Assembly: GCF_000970085.1 (NCBI RefSeq)
Contig: NZ_CP009506.1
Location: 4,464,001-4,528,000, forward strand
Length of the DNA: 64,000 nt
Direction: 5' to 3'
From: Methanosarcina siciliae T4/M
GTDB lineage: Archaea > Halobacteriota > Methanosarcinia > Methanosarcinales > Methanosarcinaceae
Of this stretch, positions 36,201-44,628 are shown one piece after another; the stretch's first letter is position 1; each line of letters begins with the position of its first letter. The notes below the pieces were generated by a model that had not been told where the DNA came from, made no database searches, and saw nothing but the letters and a program-made list of their open reading frames with translations. The position numbers were made by a program, and so were the translations under genes.

Positions 36201-37036
36201 CATTGACAGTCAACTTCACCGATCAGTCCGCAGGTTCCCCTACTTCGTGGCTCTGGGACTTAGGAGATGGAGAAAACTCAACTGAGCAGAACCCCTCGCA
36301 TACCTATACTTCAGCCGGAAATTACACCGTAAACCTGACTGTGGAAAATGCCACTGGCATGGACTTCGAGTTAAAATCGGATTACATAGAAGTTTCCGAA
36401 GTTTCCGGATCAACTGTAACTCTTTATTTCGACCCTGAAAGTTTCTCAGTTTCAGAAAACGAATCTACTGAAATAAATCTCGTTGCCAGTAATTTCCCTG
36501 CAGGTCTTTCAGGCTACAACCTGACTGTTGCTATCGACGACCCGGATGTTGCCGAGATAGTCGATATCGAGTATCCCTCCTGGGCTCTGATTACTGAGAA
36601 CTCTACCCTGCCAGGGACTTCTATCTACCTGAAGACTGTTGACGGGGAAGATACCGTGCAGGCAGGAGCAGCAGATGCTGTACTTGCAACTCTCACAGTT
36701 TCTGGAAAGGAGAAAGGATCTGCGAACCTATCTATAGAGGTTGACCGTCTGGATGACGATTCAGGAAACGTCATCGAGCCAGCTCTTTTTGCAGGAAAAA
36801 TTGAAGTGACCCTTCTGTTTCCCCTACCTGATCAGGAATATGCCCCAAAAGACCTTGACGGCGACGGACTCTATGAAGACCTTACCGGGAACGGGGAGTT
36901 CAGTTTCGTAGATATAGTGGCTTACTTCCATAATATGGACTGGATAGAGGAAAATATGCCAGTGGAGTACTTCGACTTCAACGGAAACGGAAGGATAGAC
37001 TTTGATGATGTAGTGGATATGTTTGCAATGATCTAA
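33248..37036 (+). CDS. NosD, PKD, propeller, cohesin-dockerin surface protein
   Basis: 1262-residue secreted protein. Signal peptide 1-25; NosD-like beta-helix 28-330 (repeated N-x-I/F-x-N turns); three PKD domains 336-597; propeller 602-966 beginning WYQFHGKVDHLGYSE as in the 4050 and 24285 proteins; PKD 968-1048; cohesin-like 1055-1193; dockerin 1197-1262 with loops DLTGNGEFSFVD and DFNGNGRIDFDD. GTGAGGAAGTAAGG precedes ATG. Compared with 24285 it lacks the middle propeller/NosD pair. Likely a calcium-dependent surface component; the partner is not identified. Confidence 0.9.
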   Translation: MKKMHYVCMVALLSTMMLAVAPASATTWDVSTVSELQNAAANAGEGDTIFVHNGNYTLTSTLYLYKSNITFTGESKEGVVLLRDNDFITIGSNDGPAPGCIVENMTLLGDITSTSGVFGISVRSPDCTLRNLILRDIRDCAVISSNSEDCSSLIISNCTFDNSGTENFAISILATNSIIENNVIKNNQYAYGPLCVQAQNVTVSNNLFMNNPYAFYLVYADNSLVSGNNMVSSGNILIYDPGENIVWQLNNFNESIVSNEWAGPLPSATYWNSTEPVEYTYNGATYNGYPGNYWGAAYTGTDADGDGIGDTPYEVPDSLGTDYSPLISPKENYEILEPPVVNFNAAPLSGNVPLAVRFTDQSTGSGISSWAWDFDGDGNVDSTEQNPSHTYNSTGAYTVSLSVTGQLGSDSKTKVDYITVREPAEPPIADFSADPLSGPVPLEVRFTDLSTGEGIDSWSWDFDSDGTVDSTEQNPTFTYSEIGNYTVTLTVTGTGGNDSKVKTYYIVSEEAEPAFPTAGFSASSRDGAVPFTVKFADNSENTTVWAWDFDNDGNVDSTEQNPLYTYYTEGDYTVKLTASNGNGSDVLEIPDMITVAPEKPAPPDDSWYQFHGKVDHLGYSENGPKTNRTEWVSEGITDVIGSSSPIVAEGKIFVICGGAGMEEETTGIVQLVALNESTGDITWNVSIPETVYGSWASPAYDDGMVFTATGPELGCYDAETGEKIWCFNDTVGTLGAVNGGPAIADGMVIFSDWDGHHYYCLDEYTGYLLWSFVVVGDAQSVPAYADGKFYLTGWTYTQGYAYCVDATTGEQLWNINVERSFCGSPAYKDGVLYLTTYNFSGDGDLFALNATDGSIIWQQTVQRTDSTPALAYGNVYVSGGCTGFSDKETYCFNATTGEPVWSIPSIGDWTWSVAVADGLAYVGGYALDAFTGDVVWNSPYGGGTPALSDGMLFSIGSNKKVYAFKDSLSSPVANFSADITSGNAPLTVNFTDQSAGSPTSWLWDLGDGENSTEQNPSHTYTSAGNYTVNLTVENATGMDFELKSDYIEVSEVSGSTVTLYFDPESFSVSENESTEINLVASNFPAGLSGYNLTVAIDDPDVAEIVDIEYPSWALITENSTLPGTSIYLKTVDGEDTVQAGAADAVLATLTVSGKEKGSANLSIEVDRLDDDSGNVIEPALFAGKIEVTLLFPLPDQEYAPKDLDGDGLYEDLTGNGEFSFVDIVAYFHNMDWIEENMPVEYFDFNGNGRIDFDDVVDMFAMI

Positions 37037-37104
37037 AAAAATGAAAAAATATGGAAAAAAGAATGAAGTAGAGAAAAGGAAATTAAAGAAGACAAAATAG
37101 AGAA

Positions 37105-37211
37105 AAACTTTCTCATATCCAGCTGATTATGCCGGTTCCAGGAACAAAAAAGGGACAATAACCTTCTGGGCGGAGGCAGTCGAATAGGGCTGTTTTCCTC
37201 CCTTCTTTTTT
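37105..37211 (+). pseudogene. Relict beta-sandwich tail end and terminator
   Basis: Same relict as after 21718: PADYAGSRNKKG-like remnant, GGGCGGAGG...CCTCCC pairing, T-run. Confidence 0.6.
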
Positions 37212-37280
37212 GAATTAAAATTCAAGATTTATATAAAAAAATTCAAATAGGAAGTTGTTATCCAAAGGGCCAATAATAAT

Positions 37281-37300
37281 TAGCCAAAGATTTTTATCTG
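37281..37300 (+). promoter_or_regulatory. Candidate promoter for the 38234-40246 pair
   Basis: TTAGCCAAAGATTTTTATCTG-type shared box; about 935 nt before the start. Confidence 0.5.
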
Positions 37301-37407
37301 CAAAGGCAATATAATCAATTAGTTCAATCAGATACAATTAGTTCAATCAATTATTTCAGGAAAGATCAAAATTTCCGCAGCATATGTTCCGGATAAACTT
37401 TAAAAAC

Positions 37408-37527
37408 TCCAGTTGTTCTGACACTTCAAAAAGGTCCGAAACCTGATCTTTCTGCAATATGGAATTCGAAATGCAGACAGACTCTTCCGCTCAGACCAAC
37501 TGACAACCCTATGAGAATACAGGAGGT
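37408..37527 (+). ncRNA. Leader RNA module A6
   Basis: Outer stem AGTTGTTCTG (37411-37420) with CAGACCAACT (37492-37501): the closing pair is A-T where other copies have C-G or G-C, a compensatory change. AAGGTCCGAAACCT; third stem TCTGCA/TGCAGA; hairpin ending ACAGGAGG; TTATTTTTCTTT after. Confidence 0.62.
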
Positions 37528-37647
37528 CTTCAAAAAGATAAGAAATTGAGTACTTATTTTTCTTTGTACGGTTCTATGCCTGAATTTATTCCTGAAACTG
37601 GAAAGTCAGGCACACTCTTCAGCAAAAATCTAGATGAATATATTAGA

Positions 37648-37766
37648 TAGGACTTACGGCACTTGAAATAAAAAAAGCAGGCACATGCGGGCTTATCAAC
37701 ATTATTATAGTTTATACGGTTAAGTCTTTCTCGCTCGTGGTTTTAAATTCAATTGCGTAAGTCTTA
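37648..37766 (+). mobile_element. MITE of 119 bp, copy 2
   Basis: TAGGACTTACG ... CGTAAGTCTTA with the same TTAGA target repeat (37643-37647, 37767-37771) at the same site of a homologous leader as copy 1. The insertion therefore predates duplication of the segment. Confidence 0.8.
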
Positions 37767-37768
37767 TT

Positions 37769-37925
37769 AGACTTTGGCAGTATCGCGAATTTGCTGTAAT
37801 TTAAAGTCGATTTTTTGGACACGGTATGTAGAACTAATCTACGGGTCTTGAATTTTTGACTTAATGAAATTCTAAAATTTGTAATTATTTAGAAAAATTG
37901 GTACACTGCCAGACTTTTGTTTGAA
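37769..37925 (+). mobile_element. Possible older inserted element, copy 2
   Basis: Homologous to 22443-22590, with ends ACTTTGGCAGT and ACTGCCAGACTT. Confidence 0.35.
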
Positions 37926-38089
37926 GACTATATTTTGAATTTTTAATTAGAGCCGTGTTTTTCAGATTCGGCATTTTTTGGATTTTGAAATGCTGTAATC
38001 TTCCACCTGATCACCGGAAGCACCCGAAAATGGGCTTCAAAACCGGCTGACCTCTAAAATCCAGATGAATAAAAAAGAAAAACAAAATT

Positions 38090-38225
38090 CGCCGGATCCT
38101 GCTCTCTTCAAAAGGCCGAAAAATCCTCAACTAAAAAATCCTCTTTCGATAAAAATAACTTTTCAAATTTTCAGAGGATCACACATTTCCGCGCAGGCCG
38201 GTCGAATCTTTATGAAAAATAGGAG
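38090..38225 (+). ncRNA. Leader RNA module B6 controlling the 38234 start
   Basis: CCGG-CCTGC (38092-38102) with GCAGG-CCGG (38193-38201); third stem ATCCTCT/AGAGGAT (38138-38144 with 38173-38179); TTTCCGCGCAG; TTTAT/ATAGG hairpin over AGGAG. Nearly identical to B4. Confidence 0.62.
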
Positions 38226-38233
38226 AAACGAAA

Positions 38234-39925
38234 ATGAACAAATACACCCTGAAAATATTCATTATCTGTCTAACCTTGCTCCTGGTGGCGGCTGCTCAGC
38301 CGGCGCTGGGCTCGGGATGGGCACAGTTCCACATGAACGCTCAGCATACCGGATATTCGGACTCTACGGCTCCGGACACGAACTTTACAGCATGGATAAG
38401 TGAGGATATAGGTGCACAGCCGAGTTCATCTCTTGTAGTTGCTGATGGTCTGATCTATGTCAACTGTGGCAATGAAAATGTAACTGCCCTGAATATGTAC
38501 ACCGGGAAAAACGAAGGACTTAAAGTAAATGGGCCCGGTGATAACGGCCTTGATTCATGGGCATCTCCGTGTTACTACAACGGAAGCATATATCGCGCAA
38601 GAACGGACGCCTGTAACGGCGGTCCCATGGCAGCGGATGGAAAGATCTTCCAGAGCGACTGGGACGGTAATCATTATTATTGCTACAATGAAAGCGGTTA
38701 TAACCATGGCGAAGATACCTCTAACGAATTCTGGAATTTTACGGTAAGCGGGTATGCACAGGGAACACCGGCCTATTATGACGGTGAGGTCTATCTGACG
38801 AGCTGGGGCTATGCCTATAACGGTTCAGGTAACGGCCATGTGTATTGTGTGTATGTGAACAATGGCACACAGAAATGGCATAAGGATATTCCGCTCGATT
38901 GCTGCGGCTCAGCGAGCCTTAACACCTCTAGCGGAATCCTTTACGTGACCACCTACAACTTCGGCAGCGACGGGGACCTTTATGCCCTGTACATGGACAA
39001 TGGGACCGAGTACTGGAACAGGTCCATTATGAGGACGGATTCTACGCCTGCAATCGATGATAATGGATACATCTATGTTTGCGGAGGATGCCGCGGATAC
39101 AGCGATATGATGACATACTGTTTCGCTCCGAACGGAACCAAGATGTGGAACACAACGGCTTCGGACCAGATCGGCGACTGGACCTGTTCGGTTGCTGTTG
39201 CAGATGGTAAGGTGTTCGTAGGAAAGCCCACTACCGAATGGGGACCATGGGGAGCACCGTATTACGCCATGGGATGTGACGGCACATACGCCCTGAACGC
39301 GTCCAACGGCAATATCATCTGGAGCTATGAAGGCGGAGGCTGCTCCCCTATCGTTGCAGACGGCATGATCTTCACCATCGGAGATGACGGCAAAGTATAC
39401 GCCTTTGGGAAGAAGACGTACGACTTCACCGTTGGCGCCGGAACCGACCATTTTGCATATGAAGGAGAAGTCTCTTCTGTCAATCCAAGCAGTTCCACGG
39501 TTCCAAATGGAAATATAGCCGCCTATTCCAATATTGAAAGCGATAACGAAGTACGCGAAGTTTTCACAACGAGTAATACCGGAAAATATGCGGCGCAACG
39601 TTTCGTTTTCAGCATTGACAGCAACATGCAACAATGGATCGACACCATCAATGTAACATGGAACGGTAAGGCCTACCATGATTCTGCTGGCGACGGGGCC
39701 TACTTGTACATCTGGAATGGCACGGGATATGAGAATCTGGATGATAACAGTGTTGATACGGATGGTACCCTGACAGGAGAGGTGACATCCGGCATCAGCA
39801 ACTACATCAATTCGGATAAAGTAACCGTGCTGATTGTGCAAAAGAATGCCCAGACTTCGGATCTCTTTAATACGTATCAATCACACATCGAAACAGATTA
39901 TGTTAAACTGGTGGCAACACCATAA
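38234..39925 (+). CDS. Secreted PQQ-like propeller protein with shared C-terminal sandwich
   Basis: 563 residues. Signal peptide 1-26; one propeller (27-392) of the type that follows FHMNAQHTGYSDS; C-terminal sandwich 395-563 homologous to that of the 30987 protein (RFVFSIDSN, VTWNGKAYHD, YLYIWNGTGYENLDD, HIETDYVKLVATP). AGGAG is eight bases before ATG. The propeller is not close to the first-position propellers of 22910 or 30987, while the leader is nearly identical to that of 22910, so the coding part was exchanged downstream of the signal peptide. First gene of a pair with 40246. Confidence 0.88.
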   Translation: MNKYTLKIFIICLTLLLVAAAQPALGSGWAQFHMNAQHTGYSDSTAPDTNFTAWISEDIGAQPSSSLVVADGLIYVNCGNENVTALNMYTGKNEGLKVNGPGDNGLDSWASPCYYNGSIYRARTDACNGGPMAADGKIFQSDWDGNHYYCYNESGYNHGEDTSNEFWNFTVSGYAQGTPAYYDGEVYLTSWGYAYNGSGNGHVYCVYVNNGTQKWHKDIPLDCCGSASLNTSSGILYVTTYNFGSDGDLYALYMDNGTEYWNRSIMRTDSTPAIDDNGYIYVCGGCRGYSDMMTYCFAPNGTKMWNTTASDQIGDWTCSVAVADGKVFVGKPTTEWGPWGAPYYAMGCDGTYALNASNGNIIWSYEGGGCSPIVADGMIFTIGDDGKVYAFGKKTYDFTVGAGTDHFAYEGEVSSVNPSSSTVPNGNIAAYSNIESDNEVREVFTTSNTGKYAAQRFVFSIDSNMQQWIDTINVTWNGKAYHDSAGDGAYLYIWNGTGYENLDDNSVDTDGTLTGEVTSGISNYINSDKVTVLIVQKNAQTSDLFNTYQSHIETDYVKLVATP

Positions 39926-39947
39926 CATAATCATTTTTTCTTTTTTA

Positions 39948-40188
39948 AGAGCGTGTCTTAAAATTAAATTTGATTATACAATTGGGATAGGACTCACATA
40001 TTTGGACCAAAAACGGCAGCATTAAATCGTTATGTGCCTAAAGTGTAAATTTTAACCATGGTGCCTAATGCATTTGATTTTATGTGCCGTGCGAATAAGT
40101 CCGATGTAATTAATTTACAGTCTGAACTTCAGATCAACAACGCCTACTATCCAAATGTAGAACTGGTTTGAATTTAAAGACAGCCTCT
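39948..40188 (+). mobile_element. Possible non-autonomous element between 38234 and 40246 genes
   Basis: Ends AGAGCGTGTCTTAAAATT and GAATTTAAAGACAGCCTCT are imperfect inverted repeats, flanked by TTA. The spacer of the homologous pair at 32877-33247 lacks it. No coding sequence. Confidence 0.4.
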
Positions 40189-40245
40189 TAGGCTTTCTAG
40201 AGACAACACATGTATCAAAATTAACAAGTCTAACTGGTGGTAGAT

Positions 40246-43200
40246 ATGGGAAAAATCTATTATTTTTGTATAGTTGCACTGTTAAGTGCAATGATAGCGA
40301 TGCCTGTATCGGCGACGACATACTATGTTGACGACGACGGCGGCGCTGACTTCACAAGTATAAGTGACGCATTAAATGCCGCATCCTCGGGAGATACGAT
40401 ATATGTTTACAACGGGACATATGTAATAAGCGGCTCAGGCTCTGTAATGACGAACACTTATGTCACGTTGACAGGAGAAGGTGCGGATGTTGTATCATGG
40501 GATTTACTTGATACTGAGGGATTGATAATTGGGAGCAATAACGCTGGCGAGGAGGCGGATGGATGTATCGTTGAAGGTATTAAATTTGTCAACTCTGCTT
40601 GTGGAATAAGGTTAGGTACTTATGGCCCTGCTCCAGACAGCATCATCCGAAATTGTGTGTTTGAAGGGCTAACCGCATCCAATGGTGTTGAAATTGAAAG
40701 CGACAATGTAACCTTTGAGAACAATATTATTGCAAACGCAACCGGTGGAGGTTCCGGACTACGTGCTCAAACAGTAAATAACTGTAAATTGTTAAATAAT
40801 ACTTTCATAAATTCACCCGGTACATACGGATCTCTATATTTGCAAGGAGCCTATGGTCAAATAATAGGTAATACTTTCATAAACAATGACGCTACAGCAG
40901 TCATGTTAGTATTCCCGGAGTCCTGTATAGTTAGGGGGAATGATTTTACTTCAAACGGTGACGGGGTATCTATTGGAATATACGAGGGAGATAATAACAG
41001 CATATACCTGAACAATATAGGTGCAGGAAGTGCAAGCATGCCATTTGGTGGCTCAATTCCAACCAACACCTACTTCAACTCCACCGAACCCATAGAATAC
41101 AACTACAACGGTGCAACCTACTCCGGTTACCTGGGCAACTTTTGGAGCTCTGCCTACACAGGCAGCGACGCTGACGGAAACGGAATCGGCAACACCCCAT
41201 ACACGATACCCGACGGCCTCGGCACTGACCACGCACCGCTGATGGCAGGCTACGAAAACTATCTGCACCCGAACGAACCACAGAATACACCTGTAGCTAA
41301 CTTCAGTGCAGTCCCATTTTCAGGAAACGCACCTCTGGCAGTCCAGTTCACAGACCTTTCTACGGGTTCACCTACAGCCTGGGCCTGGGACTTTGACAAC
41401 GACGGAAACGTGGACTCTACCGAGCAGAACCCGAGTTATACTTATAACGACGCAGGCAGCTACACTGTCAACCTCACCGTGACCAATGCAGACGGTAGTG
41501 ACTCGGAAGTAAAGGACGCATATATTGTAGTTAGCGGACCGCTTCCTGAAGCTCCGGTTGCCAACTTCACTGCGACACCTACTGCTGGAAACGCCCCACT
41601 GACAGTGAACTTCACCGATGCATCAACCGGTACAGTCTCTTCCTATGCATGGGACTTTGAGAATGATGGAACTGTTGATAGTACTGAGCAAAACCCGGTC
41701 CATACCTATGTTGCCGAAGGAAACTATACCGTCAGCTTAACAGTTACCAGTACTGGCGGGAGCAATTCCGAGGTGAAGCCTGACTATATAACTGTATCTA
41801 AATCTTATATACCTGCAGAACCCGGGGAAGACTGGCCCTCTTTCCAGAAAGATCTCCACAATACCGGTCTGACATCCGATCGTGGTCCCATAACGGCCCC
41901 GGATGAAGAAGTCTCGTGGGACGTTTATACCCATGGCACAGGGATGGCGGGTATCGATACGGTGCCTGTGGTTGTGAACGGGTCCGTTTATGTGATCTCC
42001 ACGGATGGGCATGTAAGGGCTATCAACCGAACCACGAGCGCTCTCAACTGGGAAACTCCCATACCCGATTGCTCCGGTTTCCAGCTGGGGAACCCTGCAT
42101 ACGGCAACGGGAAGATATTCGTGCCCACGGCAGATTCGAGGATCTTTGCCTTTGATGCCTGGACCGGAACTGAGCTCTGGAACGACTCTGTGGAAAGCAA
42201 TAAACCTTCATCCAGCAGTCTCTATCACCAGCTGAACACACCCGTGGTCTACGACAACGGAAGGATATACTTCGGGCAGTGGATTCCTTCCAACTATGCC
42301 GGTAAGTACTACTGCTATACAGAAGACGGAACCGAAGTCTGGAACAGGGACTGTACCCATGGTAACAAGGGATACTACTGGGCAGGCGCAACCGTGGTAG
42401 GGGACTACCTGGTCTTCGGAGGCGATGATGGTTACCTGACCTCGCTCTATAAGGTTAACGGTACCCTCGTTGACGAGATAAATATTGGCGCAGGTGAGAT
42501 CCGCTCCACCCTTGTTTATGATGAAGAAAGCAACCGCATCTTTACCTCCACCAAGAACGGATACTGCATCAGCATCGAAATGAGCCCTGAAGGCACCTTC
42601 AACAACTCTTCAAAAGTTCAAAGTGCCTCCTTTGGCGCCCAGTCCACATCCACACCCGTGATATACAACGGCAGAGTTTATCTCGGCTCAGGCAATTTCC
42701 AGGCTTCTTCTCCCTTCTTCTGTCTGAACAGCACAGATCTCTCCGTGATCTGGAGTTTCACAGGTACCACTGGAGGCGTCCAGTCCTCACCGGTCGTGTC
42801 CACAGCTTACGATGACGGGGACGGGGAAGTTTACATATACTTCACAACGAACGCCAAGTACGGACGGCTCTACTGCCTGAGGGACAATGCAACTAACACT
42901 AATATGACGTCCGAGGAATGGTATTTCCAACCGGAAGATTCAAAGAACCAGTACACTCTTCAGGGTGTGGCGCTTGTCGGGGGATGGCTGTACTACGGGA
43001 ACGATAAAGGATACCTTTTCGGGCTGGCAGGAGTACAAAACGAGTCCGAAATTCCCGTTGCTGATTTCAATGCAGCTCCGCTTTCCGGAAACTCACCACT
43101 TACAGTCAATTTCACAGATGACTCTACAGGTTCCCCAACTTCCTGGTCCTGGGACTTCGGGGACGGTACCAACTCTACCGAGCAGAATCCCTCGCATACA

Positions 43201-44193
43201 TATAATTCGACCGGTAACTACACAGTTAGCCTTACGGTTTCAAATGATGGAGGAAGCGATTCCGAGGTAAAGATCGATTATATCACCGTATCTTCTACAC
43301 CTGTAGAACCGGAACTCGTTGCTGCTTTCACGGCTGACGTAACTGAAGGGACTGATCCTCTCACTGTGAATTTCACGGATCAGTCCACAGGTTCGCCTAC
43401 TGCCTGGGAATGGGACTTCGGGGACGGAGCAAACTCAACTGAGCAGAACCCCTCTCACACATACGTTTCATCCGGAAATTACACCGTAAACCTGACTGTG
43501 GAAAATGCCGCTGGAACGGACTTTGAGTTAAAATCGGATTACATAGAAGTTTCCAAAGCTTCCGGGTCAACAGTTACTCTCTATTTCGACCCTGAAAGTT
43601 CCTCAGTTTCAGAAAACGAATCTACTGAAATAAATCTCGTTGCCAGCCTTTTCCCTGCAGGGTTCTCAGGCTACAACCTGACCGTTGCTCTCGACAACCC
43701 GGCTGTTGCCGAGATAGTTGATATCGAGTACCCTTCCTGGGCTTTGATTACTGAGAACTCTACCCTGCCTGGAACTTCTATCTACCTGAAGGCTGTTGAT
43801 GGGAATAATACTGTTAAGGAAGGGGCAGCAGATGTTGTGCTTGCAACTCTCACGATTTCTGGAAAGGAATCAGGATCAGCGAACCTTTCTATAGGTGTTG
43901 ACCGTCTGGATGACGATTCAGGAGAAACTATAGAGCCAGAGTTTTTAGCCGGAAAAATTGAAGTGACCCTTCTTTCTCCTCTGCCGGATCAGGAATATGC
44001 TCCAAAGGATCTTGACGGAGACGGACTCTATGAAGACCTCACCGGAAACGGAGAGTTCAGTTTCGTAGATATAGTGGCGTACTTCCACAACATGGACTGG
44101 ATAGAGGAAAACATGCCAGTGGAGTACTTCGACTTCAACGGAAACGGAAGGATAGACTTTGATGATGTAGTGCGGATGTTTGGAATGATCTAA
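40246..44193 (+). CDS. NosD, PKD, propeller, cohesin-dockerin surface protein
   Basis: 1315-residue secreted protein. Signal peptide 1-24; NosD-like beta-helix 25-338; two PKD domains 346-519; propeller 527-930; two PKD domains 936-1104; cohesin-like 1107-1242; dockerin 1247-1315. The dockerin ends VVRMFGMI where all others end VVDMFAMI. GGTGG five bases before ATG 40246 favours it over an in-frame GTG at 40237. The NosD-PKD-propeller order resembles 33248 but the propeller belongs to the 11391 type, so the gene is another mosaic. Probable second gene of the 38234 transcript. Confidence 0.9.
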   Translation: MGKIYYFCIVALLSAMIAMPVSATTYYVDDDGGADFTSISDALNAASSGDTIYVYNGTYVISGSGSVMTNTYVTLTGEGADVVSWDLLDTEGLIIGSNNAGEEADGCIVEGIKFVNSACGIRLGTYGPAPDSIIRNCVFEGLTASNGVEIESDNVTFENNIIANATGGGSGLRAQTVNNCKLLNNTFINSPGTYGSLYLQGAYGQIIGNTFINNDATAVMLVFPESCIVRGNDFTSNGDGVSIGIYEGDNNSIYLNNIGAGSASMPFGGSIPTNTYFNSTEPIEYNYNGATYSGYLGNFWSSAYTGSDADGNGIGNTPYTIPDGLGTDHAPLMAGYENYLHPNEPQNTPVANFSAVPFSGNAPLAVQFTDLSTGSPTAWAWDFDNDGNVDSTEQNPSYTYNDAGSYTVNLTVTNADGSDSEVKDAYIVVSGPLPEAPVANFTATPTAGNAPLTVNFTDASTGTVSSYAWDFENDGTVDSTEQNPVHTYVAEGNYTVSLTVTSTGGSNSEVKPDYITVSKSYIPAEPGEDWPSFQKDLHNTGLTSDRGPITAPDEEVSWDVYTHGTGMAGIDTVPVVVNGSVYVISTDGHVRAINRTTSALNWETPIPDCSGFQLGNPAYGNGKIFVPTADSRIFAFDAWTGTELWNDSVESNKPSSSSLYHQLNTPVVYDNGRIYFGQWIPSNYAGKYYCYTEDGTEVWNRDCTHGNKGYYWAGATVVGDYLVFGGDDGYLTSLYKVNGTLVDEINIGAGEIRSTLVYDEESNRIFTSTKNGYCISIEMSPEGTFNNSSKVQSASFGAQSTSTPVIYNGRVYLGSGNFQASSPFFCLNSTDLSVIWSFTGTTGGVQSSPVVSTAYDDGDGEVYIYFTTNAKYGRLYCLRDNATNTNMTSEEWYFQPEDSKNQYTLQGVALVGGWLYYGNDKGYLFGLAGVQNESEIPVADFNAAPLSGNSPLTVNFTDDSTGSPTSWSWDFGDGTNSTEQNPSHTYNSTGNYTVSLTVSNDGGSDSEVKIDYITVSSTPVEPELVAAFTADVTEGTDPLTVNFTDQSTGSPTAWEWDFGDGANSTEQNPSHTYVSSGNYTVNLTVENAAGTDFELKSDYIEVSKASGSTVTLYFDPESSSVSENESTEINLVASLFPAGFSGYNLTVALDNPAVAEIVDIEYPSWALITENSTLPGTSIYLKAVDGNNTVKEGAADVVLATLTISGKESGSANLSIGVDRLDDDSGETIEPEFLAGKIEVTLLSPLPDQEYAPKDLDGDGLYEDLTGNGEFSFVDIVAYFHNMDWIEENMPVEYFDFNGNGRIDFDDVVRMFGMI

Positions 44194-44204
44194 GAGAAGA
44201 AAAA

Positions 44205-44265
44205 AGATGACGGGAAAATGGAGAAAACTTCCCCATATTCCCTTCTATTCTCCCTTTTTTCCTTC
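44205..44265 (+). terminator. Hairpin and T-run after 44193
   Basis: GGGAAAATGGAG...CTTCCCCATATTCCC can pair, then CTCCCTTTTTTCC. Confidence 0.4.
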
Positions 44266-44334
44266 TTGAGTCTCATGGAGCCAGAAAAGCTCTTCAGAAG
44301 TTTCCCTGAATATCATCATCTTTTCTGTGATTTC

Positions 44335-44460
44335 CCCTGAGATCTACCTTTCAGCCCTGGATTTCGTGAAACTGTACCCTGGAAAAACCAGTGAGCTCAG
44401 GGTTTCATCTCAAAAACATAGGGAACTGCGACGTAAATTTTACACCCATAGTGTGAATGT
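44335..44460 (+). pseudogene. Relict beta-sandwich tail fragment
   Basis: TTTCAGCCCTGGATTTCG... reads as a broken copy of LDFGELYPGKTSEL...LKNIGNCDVNVT from the tail of the 11391 gene, with frameshifts. It is a different part of the tail from the relicts after 10289, 21718, 29948 and 37036. The remainder of 44266-44628 shows no gene. Confidence 0.6.
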
Positions 44461-44628
44461 ACGAAACAAAGAATATGGTAATTGAGGCTCTAATATGGAC
44501 AGCAATCATAATACTAGAGGAATTGATCAAAAAAGAGTAAGAGGAAAAGGAATGGAATCCTTAACCTATGAAAATGTATTAAACTCTTACTCGAAACACT
44601 TACCGGAAATACTTTACTGAGACTTTCA

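Noticed and set aside
38065..38403. Open frame of 112 codons overlapping the 38234 start
   Set aside because: It reads the leader and then the signal-peptide region out of frame.
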